Shown here: one piece after another, positions 1-6,534 of the stretch | Layout: each line of letters begins with the position of its first letter | How positions within the stretch are numbered: the first letter of the stretch is position 1 | Origin: Euryarchaeota archaeon UBA124 | GTDB taxonomy: Archaea > Thermoplasmatota > Poseidoniia > Poseidoniales > Poseidoniaceae | NCBI GenBank assembly: GCA_002502215.1 | Contig: DAPT01000128.1 | Coordinates: forward strand, 1-16,657 | Direction of reading: 5' to 3' | DNA length: 16,657 nucleotides | Made by a program: the position numbers and the translations under genes | The notes under the pieces: model-generated | The model's database searches: none | What the model was told of the DNA's origin: nothing | Seen by the model: the letters and a program-made list of their open reading frames with translations, nothing else

Positions 1-2177
1 TGGTCATCGTGGCCGTCATGGTCACCAGTATGGTCTCCGTGATCGTCACCATGGTCACCGTGGTCGCCATCATGGTCGTATGATCCATCATAGAGGTCAC
101 CATCGCTCGAGTTTTCGAATTCTGAATCCTGGCCCAAGTCGTCTGTGCAGAACCAGTCACTTTCGTGCAGTTCACAGTAATACCACCATGTGTCCCAGTC
201 TGAATCAGAAACATCGTCCTTGCAAGACCATCTGTCCTCATCACCTGAATCGCCTTCCCATTCACAGTATCCTCCGAAATACGGCTCCCATGAGAGATCA
301 ATTTGAATTTCATCGTCACCATCTGGGCAATCCTCAACGCCGTCGTTCACATCGGAGATCCATACTTGACTTCCATCCATGCAGTCAAACCAGTTGGTTT
401 CATTTCCATCAGCATCGTATTGCTGCTCATCTGCTCCATCATCGCAATCGTCCATTCCATCGTTGACGTAATCGAATGGAATTTCTACACCGTCACCACA
501 AATGAATGTGGGTCCATCATAATGGGTTTCGTCGTGTCCATCGTCCATGTCAGGCATTTCATCGTCACCATCAGGACAATCTTCGGTTCCATCATTGACT
601 TGTGCGATCCATACTTGTGAACCATCCATGCAGTCAAACCAGTTGATTTCATTTCCATCAGCGTCGTATTGCTGTTCATCTGCTCCATCATCGCAATCGT
701 CCATTCCATCGTTGACGAAATCGAATGGGATTTCTTCACCGTCTCCACAAATGAATGTGGGTCCATCGTGATGGCTTTCGCCGTGATCGTCTCCATGGTC
801 GTCGTGGTCATGGTCGTCCATGTCGGTTTCATCCTCACCGCCATTGCAGTCTTCCATACCGTCGTTAACCCAATCCATTGGGATGGTTTCGCCATCATCA
901 CACACGAACTCTTCATATCCGCCCATGTCTGTCTCATCCTCACCGCCGGCACAGTCTTCCATACCGTCGTTGACCCAATCCATTGGGATGGATTCGCCAT
1001 CGTCACAGTAGAAGTAGTCATCTCCTGCCCATGGATCATCATCGCTTGAAATTGTGAAAGGAAGCGCAACCAGCTCACCTGCATCGACGCTAGAGAAGAG
1101 TTCATCCACCCTCTCTTCGGTAAGAACGTACATCTTCATGACCGTTCCATCCATGCCCATTTCAAAGTATTCGATTTCACCAGCGCTGTTGAATGCAACG
1201 GCCATGTCTGGCATAACTTCAGCATCTCGGTCATCATGGTCGTCTCCGTGATCATCACCGTCGTGGCTGTCACGATCATCCTCGAGGTCGTGCTCGTCAA
1301 CAGAATCAATGAATGCTCCGAGTTCATCAACGGTGAGCTGACCGTCAGAATCTGTGTCGGCCTCATCAAAGGCTGCCTGCATAGCAGTCATGTCTTCTTC
1401 ATCGGTTTCATCAATAGAAGTGAATTCTTCAAAGGAAACACTGCCACTGCCATCAGTATCGGCCATACAAAGTGCCATTTCTGGTGAGGGTCGTTCGTCA
1501 TCCATTCCTTCCATTGATACACTGAAGATTTGTAGGCCGTCAACCGATTCGACCGGTGTGAAGGTTCCTGAACATTCAACAAATGTGAAGAATTCCAACA
1601 TTTCCAATGGATCCATATCTTCACTGTTGTCTGAGGTCTCTTCAGCCATTGCAGCAATCACTTCGGTATGGGTTGTGGTTGTTGTCATCGAGTAGGCTTG
1701 AGGAGCGGCTAAGTCACCGTACATCATCTCGCACATCTCGGTCTCTTCTGGAGTGTCTTCGCCGCCACACATGTCACCTACTGTCTCGTATCCCATTTGT
1801 ACATACATCGTGGTGCCAATGTGGGTTACAGACGTTACGAACTTGATTGAGGATTCATTGTCAGCCAAACCCATAATTGAAGAAGAATGGTAGCCTTCTG
1901 GGGACCATGCTTCGGTCATTTCGATTGTGATGACCGCTTCTGAGTCTTCTTCGACCTCGAGCATATCCATACCCATCTCCCTTGGATCCATTTCATACAT
2001 CATTGTGATTCCAAAAGATTCGTCCTCATCAACGGTCATGAAATCGTTGATTTTCTCGATGGCGATGTCTTCGTTGACTTCGATGTTCATCGTTTCACCA
2101 TCTTCATTGGTAGTTAGTTCAGTACATCCTGCGAGGAGGAGGGAGGCTACAATCAAAAGTGCTAGTGACTTGTTCAT
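1..2177 (-). CDS. Partial lipoprotein with EF-hand pair and LDLa-like repeats
   Basis: An open frame of 725 codons runs from the ATG at 2177 to the left edge with no stop, so the C-terminus is missing. The N-terminus is a lipoprotein signal: a short Lys-containing n-region, a Leu/Ala-rich core and the lipobox LLLAGC with the lipidated Cys at residue 18. The protein is therefore probably anchored on the outer face of the cytoplasmic membrane. Residues 19-235 are acidic and match no family I can name. Two 12-residue EF-hand loops follow, DTDGSGSVSFEE (240-251) and DTDSDGQLTVDE (274-285), spaced like a normal calcium-binding pair. Six 27-residue LDL-receptor-class-A-like repeats lie at 389-415, 424-450, 475-501, 514-540, 558-584 and 597-623. 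His/Asp-rich tracts lie at 295-318, 451-474 and 700-725. Residues 638-677 add four cysteines near several Trp. Calcium or transition-metal binding is likely; the biological role is unknown. The ATG fits a TATA-like box 26 bases upstream and no Shine-Dalgarno is evident. Confidence 0.85.
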   Translation of the reverse strand, partial: MNKSLALLIVASLLLAGCTELTTNEDGETMNIEVNEDIAIEKINDFMTVDEDESFGITMMYEMDPREMGMDMLEVEEDSEAVITIEMTEAWSPEGYHSSSIMGLADNESSIKFVTSVTHIGTTMYVQMGYETVGDMCGGEDTPEETEMCEMMYGDLAAPQAYSMTTTTTHTEVIAAMAEETSDNSEDMDPLEMLEFFTFVECSGTFTPVESVDGLQIFSVSMEGMDDERPSPEMALCMADTDGSGSVSFEEFTSIDETDEEDMTAMQAAFDEADTDSDGQLTVDELGAFIDSVDEHDLEDDRDSHDGDDHGDDHDDRDAEVMPDMAVAFNSAGEIEYFEMGMDGTVMKMYVLTEERVDELFSSVDAGELVALPFTISSDDDPWAGDDYFYCDDGESIPMDWVNDGMEDCAGGEDETDMGGYEEFVCDDGETIPMDWVNDGMEDCNGGEDETDMDDHDHDDHGDDHGESHHDGPTFICGDGEEIPFDFVNDGMDDCDDGADEQQYDADGNEINWFDCMDGSQVWIAQVNDGTEDCPDGDDEMPDMDDGHDETHYDGPTFICGDGVEIPFDYVNDGMDDCDDGADEQQYDADGNETNWFDCMDGSQVWISDVNDGVEDCPDGDDEIQIDLSWEPYFGGYCEWEGDSGDEDRWSCKDDVSDSDWDTWWYYCELHESDWFCTDDLGQDSEFENSSDGDLYDGSYDHDGDHGDHGDDHGDHTGDHDGHDD
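309..770 (-). repeat. 249-base tandem duplication inside the lipoprotein gene
   Basis: Repeats three plus four (558-755) and five plus six (309-506) form two copies of one higher-order unit offset by exactly 249 bases (83 residues). Within each copy the spacing between the two 27-residue motifs is 117 bases. Protein differences are 2 of 27 (motif 3 against 5), 3 of 27 (4 against 6) and 1 of 12 in the linker. Long stretches are identical or nearly so at the DNA level. Similarity starts a few codons earlier at a shared DGPT (756-770 and 507-521). This suggests a recent in-frame duplication. Confidence 0.8.
756..827 (-). other. His/Asp-rich linker between LDLa-like repeats
   Basis: These 24 codons (residues 451-474) contain six His and nine Asp in alternating clusters such as DDHDHDDHGDDH. 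A comparable tract occupies residues 295-318 (1224-1295), and a third, residues 700-725 (3-80), runs off the left edge. The spacing of His and acidic residues suits binding of zinc, nickel, copper or similar divalent ions; which metal, if any, cannot be told. The DNA is low-complexity (GTCATC/ATGGTC on the plus strand), which also creates long shadow ORFs. Confidence 0.6.
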
Positions 2178-2197
2178 TATCCAGACCAAGAAATCTC

Positions 2198-2208
2198 ATT
2201 TTATTAAT
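2198..2208 (-). promoter_or_regulatory. TATA-like box of the lipoprotein gene
   Basis: The minus-strand reading ATTAATAAAAT is centred about 26 bases upstream of the ATG at 2177. That is the usual archaeal distance from TATA box to transcription start, so a leaderless or nearly leaderless transcript is predicted. No Shine-Dalgarno precedes the ATG, which agrees. The gap is AT-rich throughout, so the exact box is uncertain. Confidence 0.45.
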
Positions 2209-2218
2209 CTATCATACA

Positions 2219-2228
2219 CGTATTAAAC
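2219..2228 (+). promoter_or_regulatory. Possible TATA-like box of the small membrane protein gene
   Basis: CGTATTAAAC lies in the divergent AT-rich gap. A start site about 26 bases downstream (near 2250) would leave a leader of about 22 bases that includes a GGAGG at 2256-2260. A second candidate, AAATAAAG around 2230-2237, cannot be excluded. Confidence 0.3.
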
Positions 2229-2273
2229 GAAATAAAGACGCAGATTGATGAACTTGGAGGTTATCGATGCATC

Positions 2274-2468
2274 ATGAAGGCGAATTCTGTAGAGGAAGAA
2301 CTTGAGCATCTTGCCATGCTGGTCAAAGAAGCTGAAGAACTCGGAATCGACCCTTGGCCCGAAAAGAAACCGCCGCGTCCATGGGCGAAATTCGCTCTTG
2401 CCTCCTTCATGATCATCATGATGCTTTCATGGGTTTCACGCTGGATGTACCGCTTCGCAGATGTTTGA
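2274..2468 (+). CDS. Small single-pass membrane protein, unknown function
   Basis: The 64-residue product has an acidic helical N-terminus (residues 1-26, with several EE pairs), a Pro/Trp/Lys-rich bridge (PWPEKKPPRPW, about 27-37) and one hydrophobic segment (about 39-58, rich in Met, Ile, Leu and Trp) followed by RFADV. The basic bridge before the membrane segment suggests an N-terminus in the cytoplasm. A GGAGG at 2256-2260 sits 13 bases before the ATG, longer than ideal; an ATG at 2266 in another frame gives only a dozen codons. I recognise no family. The gene stands between a divergent lipoprotein gene and a tRNA gene. Confidence 0.6.
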   Translation: MKANSVEEELEHLAMLVKEAEELGIDPWPEKKPPRPWAKFALASFMIIMMLSWVSRWMYRFADV

Positions 2469-2518
2469 GATTACGGCCACCGTCGATTTCAAGAAGTGAA
2501 TCAAATTGGCAGGGGTAT

Positions 2519-2591
2519 AGTCCCTTAGTGTAGCGGTCCATCATGGAGGATTCTGGTTCCTCCGACCCCGGTTCGAATCCGGGAGGGACTA
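2519..2591 (+). tRNA. tRNA-Gln (anticodon CTG)
   Basis: The 73-base gene folds into a full cloverleaf. The acceptor stem is AGTCCCT with AGGGACT, the anticodon stem GAGGA with TCCTC, the anticodon loop TTCTGGT with CTG at 2553-2555, and the T arm CCCGG-TTCGAAT-CCGGG. The D stem is short (GTG with CAT, one G-U pair). The discriminator base is A, CCA is not encoded and there is no intron. The A1-U72 first pair is the identity element by which the archaeal amidotransferase GatDE separates tRNA-Gln from tRNA-Glu. It ends 16 bases from the stop of the convergent gene at 2608. Confidence 0.93.
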
Positions 2592-2607
2592 CTTGCCGCT
2601 CACAAAA

Positions 2608-3525
2608 TCACTCTTCTTCGTCTGGTTTAATGAGAACGAAGGAGGTAACCATGGACATTGGGTCGCCATGCGTTAATTCACCCGAGTACTCCTTGGCTTG
2701 CCCATATGTTACGACACGCAGACGGAATTGGCAGGTCTTTTTGCTTCGCCGCTTTCGATGATGTCGGTAGAAATGAACGCCAATTTTGTATTCGCCATCG
2801 GGTGCTTCGTTGGTCCAAACAACGTTTTCAATGGGTTTTTTCGATTTTGGTCGAACGTTCATATCAACGTCAAGTTCACCTCCGCAAGCGCTTTTTCGAT
2901 TGTTGAAATAGATGCGCTCACCAGAAGGACAGAACACGTGCATGTCAAGGTCATTGTAGTCATCCCATGCGAGACTGATTTGAACAACACCAGACTTTCC
3001 ACCCTCGCGAGCGAGCCGCTCCATGAGTTCGCGGTCTTCTTCTTCTGTTACTCGTACAGAAATACCCGTGCCAACCTCTTCTTCTGCAACCAAGTTTGCG
3101 TGAGCATTGAGGTTGTCCTCATTTTCAGCAATCCACGTCGACCGATCCTCAGCATCGTCTTCTTCATCGTCATCAATTTCAACAGCGTCTCGCTCGGGAA
3201 TGAAGATTTCATCCATAACCAACTGTAGATCGGAGTATTGTGAAACACGACGTTGTTGCCGTTGCTGGTAAGCTTGCTGCGCTGTGTCGCTGAGTTGATT
3301 CAATTGCAATCCTCTCGATACGACGTGCCTCCGTCTATTGCGGCGATCACTTCGCTGAGAGCGCATGCTCGACAAAGGCGCTCGACTCGCATTATGGAGT
3401 CGTAGTTGCTGCTTTCGTTCACGTTGTTTCCGGAAGCGATTGATCAAAAACAAAATGAGGAAAAAGAGAGCAGATCCTCCACCAATGATAATTCCAAGGA
3501 GGATGTTTTGGTCCACAATCCTCAC
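2608..3525 (-). CDS. Membrane-anchored DUF2135/YfaP-type domain protein
   Basis: The 305-residue protein begins with a membrane segment (about 9-29, Gly/Leu/Ile/Phe-rich). A strongly basic and Gln-rich stretch follows (30-97), then an acidic stretch (115-127) and a C-terminal beta-sandwich (about 180-300). The last part has the DUF2135 signature: LAW-x(3)-NDLDMHV, PSGERIYFNN, GGELDVDMN and APDGEYKIGVHFY. The basic residues directly after the membrane segment predict an N-out, C-in topology, placing the domain in the cytoplasm, although DUF2135 relatives are usually found in exported proteins. The start is GTG at 3525, preceded by GGGAG (plus 3536-3540) at nine to ten bases; a GTG three codons later is possible. 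It begins 33 bases after korB on the same strand and is probably co-transcribed. Its role is unknown. Confidence 0.8.
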   Translation of the reverse strand: MRIVDQNILLGIIIGGGSALFFLILFLINRFRKQRERKQQLRLHNASRAPLSSMRSQRSDRRNRRRHVVSRGLQLNQLSDTAQQAYQQRQQRRVSQYSDLQLVMDEIFIPERDAVEIDDDEEDDAEDRSTWIAENEDNLNAHANLVAEEEVGTGISVRVTEEEDRELMERLAREGGKSGVVQISLAWDDYNDLDMHVFCPSGERIYFNNRKSACGGELDVDMNVRPKSKKPIENVVWTNEAPDGEYKIGVHFYRHHRKRRSKKTCQFRLRVVTYGQAKEYSGELTHGDPMSMVTSFVLIKPDEEE

Positions 3526-3558
3526 TTTGTCCTGCTCCCTTTTAGGAGATTTGTTGCA

Positions 3559-4608
3559 TCATTGGTTCAAGAATTCCTTGTTCATGGTATCGAGCATGTC
3601 CTTGGAAGGTCGCAAATCTTCATCACTCACATCGATGAGTGGCGTATCTACAAGACCAAGATCTTCCGCAAGTGAAGGCTTCGTGGCATCAAAATACAGA
3701 AGACCAGTCACGTGTTTCTTGTCAACCTCTGCTTGGTGGAGAGCGGTCAGCGCAGCCATGGAATCGCTCGGGTCGTGATTTGCTGAAATCGTCTCAAGTC
3801 GAATCGTCGAACCATCGTGCAAAGTGATGTCTGTGAAGTGACCTTCCGGAACTTCGACTTCCACCATAGGTTCGAAGTGCGGTATGTAGTCGGCCATGTG
3901 CAGTGTAATCTCGTTTTCCTTGACGTACTGGTACGACCGCATGGATTCATCGTTGTTGTTGAAGGTAACACAGGGCGAAATGACGTCGATGAGTGCGAAT
4001 CCTTTGTGTGACATCGCAGCCTTAAGCAACGATGTAAGTTGCTTCTTCGAACCAGAGAAGGAGCGAGCAACGAAGGTACATCCGAGGTTGATGGCGAGTG
4101 CACAAAGGTCGATCGGTTGGGTTTCGTTCACCTTTCCTTTCTTCTTTTTCGAACCGATGTCCGCTGTCGCAGAGTATTGGCCTTTTGTGAGCCCATAGAC
4201 ACCGTTGTTTTCGACGATGTAGACCATGTCCATGTTTCGACGAATTGAGTGAATTAATTGACCAATCCCAATCGAAGCGGTATCACCATCGCCTGACACT
4301 CCGAGGTAGAGCAGGTCCTTGTTGATGGCGTACGCACCCGTCGTGACAGAGGGCATTCGTCCGTGAACGGTGTTGAACCCATGGGATTGGCCCAGGTAAT
4401 AGGCCGGGGTTTTGGAAGAGCATCCAATACCCGACATCTTCGCGATTCGATGGGGTTTGATTCCATTCTCCCAAGCAGCGGTCACAATGACATTGGAAAT
4501 CTGGTCGTGACCACATCCTGGACAGAGTGAAGAGGGTCCGCCTGTGTAACTGTCCTTTGGCTCGTTGATGACGTTCAATTTGATGGCACGTGCAGGTCTA
4601 TCGCTCAT
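3559..4608 (-). CDS. korB: 2-oxoacid:ferredoxin oxidoreductase, beta subunit
   Basis: The 349-residue product is the thiamine-diphosphate-binding beta subunit of a 2-oxoacid:ferredoxin oxidoreductase, probably for 2-oxoglutarate. With KorA it converts 2-oxoacid plus CoA to acyl-CoA and CO2 while reducing ferredoxin in the cytoplasm. Likely [4Fe-4S] ligands are Cys29 and Cys32 (CPGCGH), Cys63 (GIGC) and Cys213 (SPC). The thiamine-diphosphate motif runs from GDGD (106-109) to VENNGVYGLTKGQ (about 132-144). A basic KKKKGK insert sits at 154-159. The ATG overlaps the korA stop by four bases (ATGA). A perfect Shine-Dalgarno lies in the end of korA. 2-oxoglutarate specificity comes from resemblance to KorAB-type enzymes and is not proven by one residue; pyruvate or branched-chain substrates are the alternatives. 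Confidence 0.92.
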   Translation of the reverse strand: MSDRPARAIKLNVINEPKDSYTGGPSSLCPGCGHDQISNVIVTAAWENGIKPHRIAKMSGIGCSSKTPAYYLGQSHGFNTVHGRMPSVTTGAYAINKDLLYLGVSGDGDTASIGIGQLIHSIRRNMDMVYIVENNGVYGLTKGQYSATADIGSKKKKGKVNETQPIDLCALAINLGCTFVARSFSGSKKQLTSLLKAAMSHKGFALIDVISPCVTFNNNDESMRSYQYVKENEITLHMADYIPHFEPMVEVEVPEGHFTDITLHDGSTIRLETISANHDPSDSMAALTALHQAEVDKKHVTGLLYFDATKPSLAEDLGLVDTPLIDVSDEDLRPSKDMLDTMNKEFLNQ

Positions 4609-6392
4609 TGGCTCACCTCCTCGATTGTTTCGAGAATTTTGTCAGCATAAATCCGAGCACGAGGCGGCATTCCGTCCGAGTATGCGACGGAGTGAACCAT
4701 ACCAACAATGTCGTTTGGAAGTTCTCGACGTAGAATACCCCAGAGCTGTCCATCACGGTTTATCTCCAAAACAATGGTCATTCGGTGCCGGCGAATGAAG
4801 GCTTCAACATCACTGTGAAGTGGTAGAGAGCGCACGCGGCATTGACTCACCTTGAGACCGGTTGCTTCCAGAATATCATCAATTTCCTGAATTGTATTTT
4901 CCATGCTACCGTAGTAAATAACGCCAACATCGCCTTCAACCTCTTCGCGCATCAACGGAGCAGGGAGGTTGTCTCGCGCACCATCGATTTTGTCTCTGAG
5001 ACGCTTCATGAGTGCGAAATAATCGTCAGGTTTCTCCGAGTAGACTCCGTCCGGATTGTGGCCAGTTCCACGGTAGAGAATCGGGGCCATGCCGCTTCCT
5101 GGCAGCGTACGGTAAGGGATTCCATCGCCGTCAACATCTCGGTAGCGTCCAAAGTTCTCCATCGCATCAAAGACATCTTGCTCACGAATTGTTTTACCAC
5201 GATCCATGGGCGTGTCAGGGTAGGTAAGGCCTTCACATGCCCAGCGATTCATTCCGAGATCGAGGTCAGAGAGTCCAAAGACCGGTGTTTGATAACGCTC
5301 AGAAATATCGAACGCTCTCCATCCGAATTCAAAGCACTCTTCAACGGTGCCTGGAATGATGACAATGTGTTGCGTATCACCGTGGCTTCCTTCATAGAGC
5401 ATCGAAAGATCGGATTGCTGTGTTCGTGTTGGTAGCCCTGTGGAGGGCCCGACACGGTTGACGTCCCAGAAGACAGAAGGAATTTCAGCGAAGTAAGCCA
5501 ATCCAATGAATTCCTGCATGAGCGAGATTCCTGGTCCTGAAGTTGCGGTCATTCCACGCCCTCCGGCCCAGCCAGCCCCGAGAACCATTCCTGCGGCTGC
5601 GAGTTCATCTTCCGCTTGAATGACTGCACACGTGGATTCGCCTTCGTCGTTGGTGCGTAAGCGAGGCAGCCAACCGATGATGCCTTCAGCGAGGCTTGAG
5701 GATGGTGTGATCGGATACCAAGCGAGGAGTTGAACTCCACCGAAGATGCAACCAAGTGCGGTTGCTTCGTTCCCTTCCATGAAGAAGCGTTGTTGCTCTG
5801 TCGCCCGTGATTCGACAACATACGGGTCGCTCTTCGTGAAATTCTCTTTTGCGTGATTGCGTCCAAGTTCAAGTGCAGTTGTGTTGAGTTCAATCGCCGA
5901 TGCCTTTCCTTTGAATTGGCCTGCAACCGCCTTGTGGAGAGCTTCGTCAGTGATGCCAAGCAATTCAGCCAAAACCCCGACGTAAACGATGTTGGTCACG
6001 AGTTTCGCCAGCTTTGGACTGAGAGAACGAGCAAGTTTTGTCATGGGTACAGGATAAGAAACGACGTCTTCACGGTCCATGGGCATCTTTGAGTCCATGT
6101 TCCACACGACCACCGATCCAGGTTCAAGTGCAGCCAAATCTTCGGCCCATGTCGCCTTGTTGACGAGGACTTGGATGTGCGTCCGATCACCGGGTGCCTG
6201 GTATCCTTCATCCGAGAGTCGAACGATGTACCACGTTGGCAAGCCGGAGATGTTGGAAGGGAAGAGGTTCTTTCCGGATACAGGGACGCCCATGTCGAAG
6301 AGAGACTGCAAAAGAATCAGGTTGGCTGATTGTGATCCGGTTCCGTTAGCGGTTGCGATGTTGATGGTGAAGTCGTTGGCGATGGTATCCAT
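4605..6392 (-). CDS. korA: 2-oxoacid:ferredoxin oxidoreductase, fused gamma-alpha subunit
   Basis: The 595-residue protein fuses the gamma domain (about 1-190) to the alpha subunit (about 200-595). This is the arrangement of two-subunit KorAB enzymes. The gamma part shows GTGSQSAN (17-24) and KNLFPSNISGLPTWY (41-55). The alpha part shows YPITPSSS (226-233), which contacts CoA and substrate in this family. It also has QAEDELAAAG, TSGPGISLMQE and GPSTGLPT (315-322). It pairs with KorB to form acyl-CoA and reduced ferredoxin, and with aconitase nearby the obvious role is the 2-oxoglutarate step of the TCA cycle. The ATG at 6392 is fixed by a TAG immediately before it in frame and by AAGGAG nine bases upstream. 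It leads a probable korA-korB-DUF2135 operon. Confidence 0.92.
   Translation of the reverse strand: MDTIANDFTINIATANGTGSQSANLILLQSLFDMGVPVSGKNLFPSNISGLPTWYIVRLSDEGYQAPGDRTHIQVLVNKATWAEDLAALEPGSVVVWNMDSKMPMDREDVVSYPVPMTKLARSLSPKLAKLVTNIVYVGVLAELLGITDEALHKAVAGQFKGKASAIELNTTALELGRNHAKENFTKSDPYVVESRATEQQRFFMEGNEATALGCIFGGVQLLAWYPITPSSSLAEGIIGWLPRLRTNDEGESTCAVIQAEDELAAAGMVLGAGWAGGRGMTATSGPGISLMQEFIGLAYFAEIPSVFWDVNRVGPSTGLPTRTQQSDLSMLYEGSHGDTQHIVIIPGTVEECFEFGWRAFDISERYQTPVFGLSDLDLGMNRWACEGLTYPDTPMDRGKTIREQDVFDAMENFGRYRDVDGDGIPYRTLPGSGMAPILYRGTGHNPDGVYSEKPDDYFALMKRLRDKIDGARDNLPAPLMREEVEGDVGVIYYGSMENTIQEIDDILEATGLKVSQCRVRSLPLHSDVEAFIRRHRMTIVLEINRDGQLWGILRRELPNDIVGMVHSVAYSDGMPPRARIYADKILETIEEVSQ
4613..4620 (-). 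promoter_or_regulatory. Perfect Shine-Dalgarno of korB inside korA
   Basis: The minus strand reads GGAGGTGA four bases before the korB ATG, fully complementary to the conserved 3' end of 16S rRNA. It overlaps the last korA codons (Glu-Glu-Val-Ser). Together with the ATGA overlap this predicts tight translational coupling of the two subunits. Confidence 0.75.
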
Positions 6393-6491
6393 CTATTGTG
6401 TCTCCTTAGGCTCTGCGACGCGGGTCGCGGCCTCCTGATTTACGCCCATCGCTTTCATCACTTCAATATGTTGTAGTAAAAACCTCATCAT
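6393..6491 (-). CDS. Possible 32-codon leader ORF before korA
   Basis: From ATG-ATG at 6491 a frame of 32 codons ends in TAG at 6393-6395, directly touching the korA ATG and in the same frame. The product begins MMRFLLQH and ends AEPKETQ. It is amphipathic, with no motif I recognise. An in-frame TGA six codons above the ATG bounds it. No convincing Shine-Dalgarno precedes it, and its promoter would have to sit in the 43 bases before the divergent gene at 6535. It could be a small gene coupled to korA, an upstream regulatory ORF, a former N-terminal extension of KorA cut by an amber codon, or chance. Confidence 0.3.
   Translation of the reverse strand: MMRFLLQHIEVMKAMGVNQEAATRVAEPKETQ
6402..6407 (-). 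promoter_or_regulatory. Shine-Dalgarno deciding the korA start
   Basis: AAGGAG on the minus strand lies nine bases before the ATG at 6392. It shows that korA is translated from a leadered mRNA. It overlaps the last codons of the optional 32-codon ORF upstream. Confidence 0.65.
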
Positions 6492-6534
6492 TCCTATCCG
6501 TGAAAGTCAAAAATGGAAGCGGTTCTGAACAACC

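Larger units (their letters stand above)
309..1013 (-). repeat. Six 81-base LDLa-like protein repeats
   Basis: Each unit is exactly 81 bases (27 residues), at 933-1013, 828-908, 675-755, 558-638, 426-506 and 309-389 in translation order. The consensus is F-x-C-x-D-G, then either xxIPxD or SQVWIx, then xVNDG-xx-DC-xx-G-x-DE. The second half resembles the calcium-binding end of an LDL receptor class A module (CDG-xx-DC-x-DGSDE). The position of the LDLa Cys before DG is Asn here, and only two cysteines remain per unit against six in classical LDLa. The repeat pattern is read directly from the sequence; the relation to LDLa is inferred from the motif alone. Confidence 0.8.

Noticed and set aside
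309..1013. Regularly spaced repeats considered as a CRISPR array
   Set aside because: The repeats are coding, 81 bases long with protein-level conservation and degenerate third positions; there are no short identical direct repeats with unique spacers and no cas genes.
485..1105. Long minus-strand ORF of 206 codons and several plus-strand ORFs of 60-130 codons
   Set aside because: They are shifted frames of the low-complexity lipoprotein gene, rich in Met, Thr and Trp without any domain, while the lipoprotein frame has a lipobox, EF-hands and repeats.
2543..2761. A 72-codon plus-strand ORF starting inside the tRNA
   Set aside because: It begins in the tRNA anticodon arm and runs antisense through the end of the DUF2135 gene; no protein feature supports it.
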